Below, piece by piece: positions 7,497 to 14,725 of a stretch of 45,746 bases of DNA. The notes below the pieces were generated by a model. The model was not told the DNA's origin. It did not search any database and saw nothing but the letters and a program-made list of their open reading frames with translations. How positions within the stretch are numbered: the stretch's first letter is position 1; every line of letters begins with the position of its first letter. The position numbers and the translations under genes were made by a program. The DNA comes from Scatosoma sp045660265. Lineage in GTDB: Bacteria; Bacillota; Clostridia; Christensenellales; Borkfalkiaceae. Where the stretch lies: assembly GCA_045660265.1 (NCBI GenBank), contig JAZRDM010000046.1, positions 1-45,746 on the forward strand, given 5' to 3'.

Positions 7497-7525
7497 AACA
7501 GGCTCGTAAGAGCCTGTTTTTTATT
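7496..7525. terminator. Bidirectional terminator
   Basis: ACAGGCTC-GTAA-GAGCCTGT stem with T-runs on both strands, between the convergent SDR gene and the zinc-ribbon membrane protein. Confidence 0.85.
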
Positions 7526-8648
7526 ACTTGTCATAAATTTTTTGTCCGTCGATTATTTCAATAGAGTATTGTTTTCCGTCTTTTTTATACTTTGCCGTAA
7601 CGACATTTTCATTTTTGACAATATCATAATACTCTACAAAATTCAACTTTTCTTTGTGCGAAGGTACTTTTACTTTCTTTTTAAGGCTTTCGAGAAATTC
7701 CGGTTCGCAATAACTGTATTTTTTGTTTATTTCATATATTTTGCCATTATATTTCTTTCTTTCCTTTTCAGCTTTGGCATATCCGTAAAAGTACATCTTC
7801 GGATATTCATTCACTGTCTTGCGATACGCCTTTATAAGATGTTTATCAAGATATTTGCTTTCACTGGCGTAACGAACTGCTATCTTAATGCTTTTGATTA
7901 TCCAATAAAATATTCCCCATACGCCAACCGTTAATCCTAAGAAAAAACCTAACCCGTCATTTCCGTCGTAATCAGTTACTTCTTTTACGCTCGTTACACC
8001 GTCAGACGTAGTTGCTTCGTAATGCGAACCTATTTCGTAATATTCAAAATCTATATTTAATATGCTAACAAGGATATTTTTTGTAGCGTCTATATATAAC
8101 CCAATCGCCATAACAACATGAATAAATGCTCCTGGCATTTTTAAATATCTAATATCTTCAAATATTTCAAACGCTTCAGGATTGCTTGTACTTGCGATTA
8201 TAAGCGCTAAAATAACCATATCCGCAAACGTAGTAAGCGTATAAGCAATAGCTACTTTTACTGTTCTTTTTTTATTTCTCGTCTCACCGTCTATATAATC
8301 GGCGGAAATGTAAGCGATTATTTGTAATACACATTTGATTGCAAAATATAAAACAAAGGAAGACTCGATAACTTTTTCCAGTTTAGAGGTATCCATTAAA
8401 ATACCCATCGTTAATCCCTCTAAAATGAAAATAGCCAAAATTAACGCAGGGTACATCATTTGGAAAAACAACAACACAATCCTATTAAATGGATTAAATT
8501 GAACCAATTTTTTAGGTACTTTTCCTAAGTTACAGTCTTCACACATACAATTTTTAGGGTCTTCTTTGGTTTTTCTTTTTAAATTTTTATCAAAGCCAAC
8601 GTCAAATTCCCTCAACACGTTTCCACAATTTTTACATTTGTATCTCAT
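7524..8648 (-). CDS. Membrane protein with N-terminal zinc ribbon
   Basis: 374 residues. Residues 5-39 carry CxxC (C5, C8) and CxCxxC (C34, C36, C39), a zinc-ribbon-like start. Four to six hydrophobic segments follow (about 53-85, 95-118, 132-152, 168-195, 238-258), then a charged, tyrosine-rich C-terminal part to residue 374. No family was recognised with confidence. It is divergent from a small XRE regulator, with four operator-like palindromes in the shared 138-bp promoter region, so that regulator probably controls it. Confidence 0.75.
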   Translation of the reverse strand: MRYKCKNCGNVLREFDVGFDKNLKRKTKEDPKNCMCEDCNLGKVPKKLVQFNPFNRIVLLFFQMMYPALILAIFILEGLTMGILMDTSKLEKVIESSFVLYFAIKCVLQIIAYISADYIDGETRNKKRTVKVAIAYTLTTFADMVILALIIASTSNPEAFEIFEDIRYLKMPGAFIHVVMAIGLYIDATKNILVSILNIDFEYYEIGSHYEATTSDGVTSVKEVTDYDGNDGLGFFLGLTVGVWGIFYWIIKSIKIAVRYASESKYLDKHLIKAYRKTVNEYPKMYFYGYAKAEKERKKYNGKIYEINKKYSYCEPEFLESLKKKVKVPSHKEKLNFVEYYDIVKNENVVTAKYKKDGKQYSIEIIDGQKIYDK

Positions 8649-8686
8649 GTCTTTTCTCCTTTTGTATTGTATTTTTATTATATAGT

Positions 8687-8788
8687 ATAGAATATTCTAT
8701 GTCAAGTACTGAATAATAGAATTTTCTATATTTTTACCTGATAAATACAATTTTCTATATAATATAGGTATATATAGGAAAATGCTAT
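8687..8788. promoter_or_regulatory. Four operator-like palindromes with 29-bp spacing
   Basis: Sites start at 8687 (ATAGAATATTCTAT, perfect palindrome), 8716 (ATAGAATTTTCTAT), 8745 (ATACAATTTTCTAT) and 8774 (ATAGGAAAATGCTAT). Each start is exactly 29 bp after the last. The first lies close to the start of the leftward gene and the fourth overlaps the ATG of the XRE gene at 8787. This fits autoregulation and control of the divergent membrane protein by the XRE protein. Confidence 0.75.
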
Positions 8789-8993
8789 GGAATTTCATGA
8801 GATTTTAAAAAATTTTTTAAAAGAAAACGAACTTACGCAAACGAAATTTGCGGAAATCGTTGGGATAAAGCAAAGCCAAGTAAGCGAATGGTTACACGGA
8901 AAAGCAAAACCGGGATACGATTTATTAAAAACAATTTCGACCTCTTTTGGTGTTTCTTCTGATTTTTGGCTGGGAATTACAGACGGATATTGA
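8787..8993 (+). CDS. Small XRE-family transcriptional regulator
   Basis: 68 residues, essentially one helix-turn-helix domain: LTQTKFAEIVGIKQSQVSEWLHGKAKPGYDLL is the classical HTH_3/XRE pattern. AGGAAA lies upstream of the ATG, inside the fourth operator-like site, so bound repressor could block translation initiation as well as transcription. The likely targets are itself and the zinc-ribbon membrane protein. It has no effector or toxin domain, and no antitoxin partner was found. Confidence 0.9.
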   Translation: MEFHEILKNFLKENELTQTKFAEIVGIKQSQVSEWLHGKAKPGYDLLKTISTSFGVSSDFWLGITDGY

Positions 8994-9007
8994 GTTTAAT
9001 ATAAAAT

Positions 9008-9034
9008 AAAACAGGCTCTTGCAAGCCTGTTTTT
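9008..9034. terminator. Bidirectional terminator
   Basis: AACAGGCT / AGCCTGTT stem with A-run before and T-run after, between the XRE gene and the convergent MATE gene. Its stem resembles the terminator at 7496-7525. Confidence 0.8.
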
Positions 9035-9050
9035 CTTTGTCTTTTTTTGC

Positions 9051-10379
9051 TTAATAATGATACTTTTTCTTGTTTGCGATAAGAAAGAGAAAGGTAATTA
9101 TCACAGAAACCGCCTCGGCAAATACGATAGAAAGCCAAATTCCGTCCAACTCCCAAATTAAAGGGAAAAGCAAAACTGACCCTACTTGCAACACAAGCGT
9201 TCGTATAAAAGTAATCAATGCAGAAATTACCCCGTTGTTAAGCGCTGTGAAAAAACACGAGCCGAAAATAGAAAATCCTACCACTAAAAAGGAAAAGGAA
9301 TAAATAAAAAACGCACGCTTAGTCATTTCAAAAAGTTCGGCGTCGTAGCCGACAAAAATACTCGAAAGAGGAGAGCCTAACAGCTCTGCAAGTGCAAACA
9401 TAACCGCGGAAAGCACGCCGATTACAACAAAGCTTTTTTCTTTTAAATTTTTTAATTCCGTTGTATTTTTTGCGCCGAATTGATAACTTACCGCCGGTGC
9501 GATACCTGTTGCATACCCGATAAACACCGCAAGGAAAATAAAATTAACGTACATCAATACGCCGTATGCGGCAATTCCATTTTCTTTTGCGTAATTGTAT
9601 AATTGTACGTTGTAAATCATGCTGACAATGGACATAGAAATGTTGTTCATCAGCTCAGACGAGCCGTTTACCGTTGCTTTTATCAACGCTTTTCCGTCAA
9701 AACGGCATTTTGTCAGCTTTAAAACGCTCGTTTTAGAGAGCGTGAAATAAAAGATAGGAATAATTCCGCCGACTAATTGACTAAACGCCGTTGCCAGCGC
9801 CGCTCCGACTAACCCCCATTGAAAAACCGCTATAAACAGCGCGTCGAAAATCATATTCGTTACGCCCGAAATAACGGTAACCGCAAGCCCCAAATTCGGC
9901 TTTTCCGCGGTAATGAAAAAGCTTTGGAAAAGATACTGAAGCATATAAAAAGGCAAGGCGATTAAAACAACTCTGCCATACAACACGCAATCTTCCAGCA
10001 TTTGCCCTTCCGCGCCAAGCAAAACGGCAATATCCTTTAAAAAGATAATTGTCAATACGCCGAGTATTACACCGCAAGCCGCGGTTACGTAAACGAATAG
10101 AGAAAAGAGCTCGTTGGCTTTTTTTGTATCTTGTTCGCCAAGTGTTTTTCCTACAAGCGCGCTACCGCCCATACCAAACATAAAACCGATAGCGCCCACA
10201 ATCATCAGGACGGGCATAATAAAATTCACCGCGGCGAAAGGGGTTTTACCGACGATATTAGATACAAATAATCCGTCTACAACACCGTAAATGGAAGTAA
10301 AAACCATCATTATAATAGACGGAAAAGTAAATTTTAATAATTTTTTATAATCGAAATGCTCGGATAATTTAATTTGCAT
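9051..10379 (-). CDS. MATE family multidrug/Na+ antiporter
   Basis: 442 residues from the ATG at 10379, with AGGAGG 8 bases upstream; an earlier in-frame start at 10415 adds 12 residues that come from a short intergenic repeat. Twelve membrane segments in two similar halves: LLKFTFPSIIMMVFTSIYGVVDGLFVSN is the family's first helix region, and GTALVGK-type loops recur. MATE proteins export cationic drugs or metabolites using Na+ or H+. The substrate is unknown. The gene stands alone. Confidence 0.92.
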   Translation of the reverse strand: MQIKLSEHFDYKKLLKFTFPSIIMMVFTSIYGVVDGLFVSNIVGKTPFAAVNFIMPVLMIVGAIGFMFGMGGSALVGKTLGEQDTKKANELFSLFVYVTAACGVILGVLTIIFLKDIAVLLGAEGQMLEDCVLYGRVVLIALPFYMLQYLFQSFFITAEKPNLGLAVTVISGVTNMIFDALFIAVFQWGLVGAALATAFSQLVGGIIPIFYFTLSKTSVLKLTKCRFDGKALIKATVNGSSELMNNISMSIVSMIYNVQLYNYAKENGIAAYGVLMYVNFIFLAVFIGYATGIAPAVSYQFGAKNTTELKNLKEKSFVVIGVLSAVMFALAELLGSPLSSIFVGYDAELFEMTKRAFFIYSFSFLVVGFSIFGSCFFTALNNGVISALITFIRTLVLQVGSVLLFPLIWELDGIWLSIVFAEAVSVIITFLFLIANKKKYHY

Positions 10380-10410
10380 TGTTTTACCTCCTTTTTTAGT
10401 GTTACACGCT

Positions 10411-10427
10411 ACCATGTACGCGTTGAA
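10411..10427 (-). repeat. Short dispersed repeat copy (upstream of MATE gene)
   Basis: On the minus strand TTCAACGCGTACATGGT. Similar copies lie at 23715-23731 (TTCAACGCATACATGGT) and 27501-27518, with partial copies near 30838, 37402 and 41653, all between genes. Confidence 0.55.
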
Positions 10428-10444
10428 TGTCTTTTTTGCAAAAT

Positions 10445-10472
10445 AAATCGGCTATTTTTCAATAACCGATTT
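10445..10472 (-). terminator. Terminator of the jag operon and its repeat element
   Basis: AAATCGG / CCGATTT stem with inner TATT/AATA pairing; on the minus strand it is followed by ATTTATTTT. It lies beyond repeat element E1, so the element is probably transcribed as the 3' end of the jag message. Confidence 0.55.
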
Positions 10473-10487
10473 TTAATTTAATTTTAC

Positions 10488-10888
10488 GTTCGTTGCCGAA
10501 CTAAACTAAGTTTGGATTTATCTTTATCCATCCTTCTTGGTAAGGATAAGTTACTGTTCGTTGCCGAAGTGTGTACCTTTAAAGCAACCCACCTACCGTT
10601 AAAATGGGTAGATACAAGCAAGACAAGAAGAGCGAGGAAAACCCAAGGGAGTTTACTTGGCGTAAATGACCGAGGGTTGCCACAGCTCGACGAAGTATTG
10701 CGTAGTATATACACGTTTCGCCTACCAAGGCAATCCACCCACCGTTAAAACGGGTAGATATAAGCAAGACAAGGTGCAGGAGTATTCCCGACGGGAGTGT
10801 ACATAGACGTACACGAGCGAGGGAACACGCACTGCAACGAAGTATTGCGTAGTATATACACATTTAACTTATTCGCAAGCGACCAAGC
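10488..10888 (-). repeat. Intergenic modular repeat, copy E1
   Basis: Reading leftward from the jag stop: a left end (AAGCTTGGTCGCTTGCGAA), one module with the TGTAC/GTACA hairpin (10798-10813), a second module with the TTTAC/GTAAA hairpin (10652-10666), then a terminal module with a GNRA hairpin (CTTCG-GCAA-CGAAC, 10556-10569) and the palindrome at 10501-10515. A second GTTCG-GCAA-CGAAC lies just beyond it (10488-10501). It fills the interval between jag and the MATE gene. Both modules begin with ACATTTA/ACGTTTC next to TATATAC on the plus strand. Confidence 0.85.
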
Positions 10889-11830
10889 TTAGTCTTTGTT
10901 ACTGTTCCCTAAGAAAGTCCCAAAGAAATCGATATTCTTTAAGGTCGTACCGTCGGAAGAAGAACCGCTCTTCTTTGCGTAAGGCTTTTTACCCGTGTTG
11001 TAAGGCTTTTTAAAATCCTTACCGCCGCGATTGCCGTTTCTGTAACCGCCGCGGTTGCCCCCTCGGTTGCCACGGTAGTTATCTCTGCCGCCGCGGTCGT
11101 TTCTTGCGGGGATAGCAGGCGCGTTTTCATCTTCAAGATTATCCGGGATTACTACGATATAACGGTTAGGCTCTTTTCCTTCGGAAATCGTCTTTACGCC
11201 TTCGCATTCGCTAAGCGCCGCATGAATAATACGTCTTTCGTACGGGTTCATGGGTTCTAATTTGATTTTTCTTCCTAAACGAATAGCTTTTTGAGCCAAG
11301 TTGCCAGCTAATTTGTTAAGCGTAGCTTCTCTGTTATCACGATAGTTTTCGCAATCAACCACAACGCGTCTGTATTCGTCTCTGCCCGTGTTTGCTACTG
11401 CGCCTGCAAGCGTTTGCAACGCGTCGAGCATTACGCCGCGCTTACCGATAACTGCCGTCGTGTTTTCCGACTTGATATTGATTTCAACTTTTTCGCTTTC
11501 GCCTACAAGTTCTACTTCCGCTTGAATATTTAAAATTTCAAGCAACCCTTCCAAGAAAGCTACCGCTCTCGCGCCGTCGTTACCTTCGTTTACAGCTGTT
11601 CTTTGGGGTTTATTTTTGCTTACTTTTTTCGTTTCGGTTTGTGCTTCAACTACCGCATTTTCTTCCGCTAAAGGCGCAATTTCAACGCGCGCTTTAATAG
11701 AGCCGAACAATTTTCTTTTGCCTTCTTCTAAAACGTTGATAGAAGCGGTTTCTTTGGTAAGCCCTAATTCTTTTAAGCCTTTCTCAATAGCTTCATCTAC
11801 CGTCTTTCCAGTAAATTCTGTGTAATTCAT
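10889..11830 (-). CDS. jag: Jag/KhpB RNA-binding protein with RGG tail
   Basis: 313 residues from the ATG at 11830 (AGGAG upstream). Jag-N domain at residues 1-52 (MNYTEFTGKTVDEAIEKGL), a linker, a KH domain with IGKRG at 128-132, and an R3H domain around 197-230 (R199, H203). KhpB binds RNA with KhpA and affects cell division and envelope growth; the gene sits next to yidC as usual. Unusually, residues 243-270 form a glycine/arginine-rich stretch (RGNRGG repeats) followed by a basic tail, which lengthens the protein beyond the typical 200-250 residues. The stop codon lies in the terminal palindrome of repeat element E1. Confidence 0.95.
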   Translation of the reverse strand: MNYTEFTGKTVDEAIEKGLKELGLTKETASINVLEEGKRKLFGSIKARVEIAPLAEENAVVEAQTETKKVSKNKPQRTAVNEGNDGARAVAFLEGLLEILNIQAEVELVGESEKVEINIKSENTTAVIGKRGVMLDALQTLAGAVANTGRDEYRRVVVDCENYRDNREATLNKLAGNLAQKAIRLGRKIKLEPMNPYERRIIHAALSECEGVKTISEGKEPNRYIVVIPDNLEDENAPAIPARNDRGGRDNYRGNRGGNRGGYRNGNRGGKDFKKPYNTGKKPYAKKSGSSSDGTTLKNIDFFGTFLGNSNKD

Positions 11831-11856
11831 TTTATTAACTCCTATAATCAGGGCTC

Positions 11857-13368
11857 TCACTCATCCCCGTTTTCTTCTTTAATTTCCGTTTCTTCCGCTA
11901 CTTCCGATTTTTCTTCTGCTTTTTCGTCAGCTTCAGCTTTCTTTTCGGGTTTTTTAGTTTTTTCTGCTTTTTTTACTTCTTTTTTGTCTTCTTTCTTTGT
12001 TGCGCTTTCCATTTTTCTGCCGGGGAAACGCTTGTTGTACTTCGCTTGTTCTTGTTCTTGCTCAAGCTTTTCCATCTTTTTATCAACGATTTTATTGATA
12101 ACGATGGTGGAAACAAGAGAGAGTAAGTTGCTTGTAATCATGTAGATAGAGAATGCCGCGCTGTACATAAACGAGAAGATTGCAAACATAACCGTCATGG
12201 TGATCATGGTTACTTTTTGCTGAGATGCGCCTTGGCCGTCTACCGACGAGAATTGCATTTGTTCTTTTTGTCCGCGCATGGATACCCATTGTTGTAACAA
12301 AATCGTACCGATAGAAAGCAAAATTAAGATAAAGTAGCCGTTTGCTTCCGCTTTTTGTTCGCTTAAATTTTCGGTAACAATTTCGTACGTCGTAGGTTTA
12401 TAAGCGTCGGTAATCGAGTTTACGTCGTCAAACGTTTTTTGTTCGCCGTTCACGTCGAATTTATCTCTTGTAAACGAAGAAGAGAATTCGTCATACGTCA
12501 AGATAGGATGCTTATACGCTGCGTCCGTTGCCCAAATATTTTTAATCCAAAGGAAACCCATATTTTTGGTAACGTCCGTTTGATATGCAACGACAACGTT
12601 TGCTTTTGCAAGATTTTCTAAATAGTCTACGCAAGCGTCTTCCTGAGATTTGGTAGCAGTGCCGTTTTCGTCCTTGCTGTTTTCAATAATTGCGTTTACT
12701 TCCGCAGTGAAAGCCGCGTACACGCGGTCTGTGTGTACGAAATATTCCTTTTTCATGTTGCTTGTATTTTTTACGTACGCATAGTTATCCGCGTCATAAT
12801 TTTCAGCGTAATCGAGCGTGTAATAAATATAGCAATCTTCCGAATCAACGGTAATTTTACCGCCGTCAACAGTAACCGTTTGCGTATTTAACGTTTCGGG
12901 GGTGTATTCTAACAGCTTCGCGTTATACGCGTTTACCATAATATTATAGTTTTCCGCGTTAGCGTATTGCGAATACGAGTTAAATGCACCGATAGCCACA
13001 AAGAATATGACCATCGTCAAAATCATGGGTAAACACGAAGAGAAAATGTTGATTCCGCTTTCTTTATAAAGTTCCATAACCTTTTGGTTATACAGTTCTT
13101 TATTGTTCGCGTACTGCTTTTGCAGTTTTGCCATTCTTTCTTGGTTTTCTTTCATTTTGATGTTTTGTTTGCGCATCGAAATACGTTGATATACGTCGAA
13201 GGGTAACACAACGAGTTTTAAAATCATTGAGAATACAATAATACCCAAGCCGACAATACCAATCGCACCGATAAGCAAACGAATCAATTGCCCGATACCG
13301 TTTAACGAAACGTTATACGTGTCGCCCCAAACAGTAATCGTTTTTGCTAATAAATTTAATGCTTGCAT
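11857..13368 (-). CDS. yidC: Membrane protein insertase YidC/SpoIIIJ with large internal insertion
   Basis: 503 residues, against about 260-300 in most Firmicutes. The YidC/Oxa1 core is present: a first membrane region to about 53, FDVYQRISMRKQNIKMKE with the cytoplasmic coiled region, LPMILTMVIFFVAIGAFN, then later segments (GYFILILLSIGTILLQQWVSM and VTMITMTVMFAIFSFMYSAAFSIYMITSNLL). Between the second and third core helices lies an insertion of roughly 200 residues (about 130-330), rich in Tyr/Asn/Asp and predicted outside the membrane. The C-terminus is a long Lys/Glu tail. No lipobox was seen. It inserts membrane proteins alone or with Sec; the sporulation paralogue role is possible. Confidence 0.93.
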   Translation of the reverse strand: MQALNLLAKTITVWGDTYNVSLNGIGQLIRLLIGAIGIVGLGIIVFSMILKLVVLPFDVYQRISMRKQNIKMKENQERMAKLQKQYANNKELYNQKVMELYKESGINIFSSCLPMILTMVIFFVAIGAFNSYSQYANAENYNIMVNAYNAKLLEYTPETLNTQTVTVDGGKITVDSEDCYIYYTLDYAENYDADNYAYVKNTSNMKKEYFVHTDRVYAAFTAEVNAIIENSKDENGTATKSQEDACVDYLENLAKANVVVAYQTDVTKNMGFLWIKNIWATDAAYKHPILTYDEFSSSFTRDKFDVNGEQKTFDDVNSITDAYKPTTYEIVTENLSEQKAEANGYFILILLSIGTILLQQWVSMRGQKEQMQFSSVDGQGASQQKVTMITMTVMFAIFSFMYSAAFSIYMITSNLLSLVSTIVINKIVDKKMEKLEQEQEQAKYNKRFPGRKMESATKKEDKKEVKKAEKTKKPEKKAEADEKAEEKSEVAEETEIKEENGDE

Positions 13369-13412
13369 AATGTTATTATTTCCGTATTTTTATTTTTTAA
13401 AGCGGAAAAGGG

Positions 13413-13736
13413 TTACAATAACCACTTTTTTTCTTTCCGCTCAACTGCAGGGTCTAACCCGCCTTTTGAGAAAGGATTACAACGCAAAATACGCCACATA
13501 CCTAATAGTATTCCTTGTACTACGCCACGGTTATTGATACATTCTAACGTGTATTGCGAACAAGTGGGACGGTATAGGCAGGTATGCTTTGAATAATGTT
13601 TTTGATAAAAAATTATCATGCGCATACAAAGCATTTTTACGTAAGGCTTAAAGACGTACTTACGTAAATATTTAACGTTGTCTTGAATAAGCGCGTTAAA
13701 GTCAACGCTTACATTTTCTCTTTCTCGATAATCCAT
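13413..13736 (-). CDS. yidD: Membrane protein insertion efficiency factor YidD
   Basis: 107 residues as listed, overlapping the end of rnpA by 28 bases. The family core is clear: IIFYQKHYSKHTCLYRPTCS, then QYTLEC and RILRCNPFSKGGLDP, with conserved cysteines. Most YidD proteins begin directly at the I-x-FYQK segment, so an internal start near 13634 or 13625 (residues 35-38) is possible; neither start has a strong ribosome site. YidD is a small membrane-associated protein that aids YidC-dependent insertion. It lies between rnpA and yidC, the normal order. Confidence 0.93.
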   Translation of the reverse strand: MDYRERENVSVDFNALIQDNVKYLRKYVFKPYVKMLCMRMIIFYQKHYSKHTCLYRPTCSQYTLECINNRGVVQGILLGMWRILRCNPFSKGGLDPAVERKEKKWLL

Positions 13737-14026
13737 TGAAGATGTTTTTCAAACGTTTTTAAAGAATATTCGTCTAAGACTTTGGGAACAATTACAAACG
13801 AATACGTACCGTTAACACGGTTTGCATTTTTTCGAAAAGCTTCCCTAAGCAAACGCTTAATTCTGTTGCGTTGCACCGCTTTTCCGTGCCGTTTTCCCAC
13901 TGAAATACCAAACGTTAATTTATCGCTTTTACGGTATAATACGGTCATAGAAGGTGAAAACGCGCGTTTCCCTTTTGTGAATATTTTTTGAAAATCCGCT
14001 TGCTTTTTTAATCTGTAATATTTCAT
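13709..14026 (-). CDS. rnpA: Ribonuclease P protein component
   Basis: 105 residues, the usual length. It binds RNase P RNA and helps mature the 5' ends of tRNAs. The family signature FGISVGKRHGKAVQRNRIKRLLREAFR (residues 39-65) contains the RNR motif, and the N-terminus KKQADFQKIFTKGKR is typical. It is separated from rpmH by 205 bases with a terminator/attenuator hairpin (14193-14217) and a perfect TCAAGC-TAT-GCTTGA hairpin (14063-14077). The ribosome binding site is weak. Confidence 0.96.
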   Translation of the reverse strand: MKYYRLKKQADFQKIFTKGKRAFSPSMTVLYRKSDKLTFGISVGKRHGKAVQRNRIKRLLREAFRKNANRVNGTYSFVIVPKVLDEYSLKTFEKHLQWIIEKEKM

Positions 14027-14192
14027 TTTTACTTTTTTAAGTTAAACTTTAACCTAATGCAATCAAGCTATGCTTGAAGCGAAAAACAGCCTTTTTTTAT
14101 CAATTTTTGTCGGATAAATTGCTTTTAAGTTAGAGTTTTAACTCTTTTTAGTGAATTGATTTACGTTTTTATATTTTTCTAAAAAACGATTG

Positions 14193-14217
14193 AAAACCGC
14201 CAAAAAGGCGGTTTTAC
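14193..14217 (-). terminator. Terminator/attenuator between rpmH and rnpA
   Basis: AAAACCGCC-TTTTT-GGCGGTTTT on the minus strand, followed by CAATCGTTTTTT. It lies 15 bases after the rpmH stop and would reduce read-through into rnpA. Confidence 0.8.
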
Positions 14218-14231
14218 GTTTTTAAAATCAA

Positions 14232-14366
14232 TTAGTGGGTCAATCTCTTTCTACCCTTGTTTCTACGTCTTTTCAAAACGTTTCTGCCAGCAGTCGTTGC
14301 CATTCTCTTACGGAAACCGTGTACTTTACTTCTTTGTCTCTTTTTGGGTTGATACGTTCTTTTCAT
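14232..14366 (-). CDS. rpmH: Ribosomal protein bL34
   Basis: 44 residues: MKRTYQPKKRQRSKVHGFRK is followed by RMATTAGRNVLKRRRNKGRK and RLTH, the complete bL34 sequence. It is a component of the 50S subunit. AGGAGAAAG precedes the ATG. A strong promoter lies at 14453-14481. In most Firmicutes rpmH is followed on its upstream side by oriC and a divergent dnaA; here the upstream side holds repeat E2 and then dnaN in the same orientation. Confidence 0.98.
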   Translation of the reverse strand: MKRTYQPKKRQRSKVHGFRKRMATTAGRNVLKRRRNKGRKRLTH

Positions 14367-14452
14367 TTTTCTTTCTCCTAATAGGTTTATATTGACCTTT
14401 TTTTATTCTTTTTTTAATTCATTCGCGGTTTCGCCCACGATAATCTTTACTT

Positions 14453-14481
14453 ATTATAACGAAAATATTTTATTCCGTCAA
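14453..14481 (-). promoter_or_regulatory. rpmH promoter
   Basis: On the minus strand TTGACG, 17 bases, TATAAT, about 87 bp upstream of the rpmH start and just after the right end of repeat E2. Confidence 0.85.
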
Positions 14482-14500
14482 GCAATTTTACAGCATTTTC

Positions 14501-14719
14501 CCAAGTTAAACTTGGATTTAGTTTTTTCTATCCTTCTTAGTGGGGATTAGTTGCTATTCGTTGCCGAACTGTGTTCCTTTGAAGTAATAGACTTACGTCA
14601 AAATGTGGAGATACAAGTTAAAGCAGGAAAGCGAGCATTTTTGCAGGGAGTTTACTTAGCGTAAATAACCGAGGGTTGCCGCAGCTCGACGCAGTATTGC
14701 GCCGTATATACACGTTTCG
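14501..14719 (-). repeat. Intergenic modular repeat, copy E2
   Basis: On the minus strand it runs from just after the dnaN stop: a shortened left end, one module (GTGTATATACGGCGCAATAC, TTTAC/GTAAA hairpin at 14651-14665), then the terminal module with GTTCG-GCAA-CGAAT (14556-14569) and the palindrome CCAAGTTAAACTTGG (14501-14515). It occupies the place where dnaA would be expected, between dnaN and rpmH. Confidence 0.85.
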
Positions 14720-14725
14720 TTTTTT

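Noticed and set aside
8787..8993. Toxin-antitoxin module with the XRE protein as antitoxin
   Set aside because: The divergent neighbour is a 374-residue multi-spanning membrane protein and no small toxin gene is adjacent.
10579..10863. Open frames starting MCIY(G/Y)AILR in the repeat modules (also 17669-17938 and in E5, E6)
   Set aside because: No ribosome sites, and single-base differences between copies (for example GTGTTCCC against GTGGTTCCC) change the frame. Conservation follows hairpins, not codons, so a protein product is unlikely.
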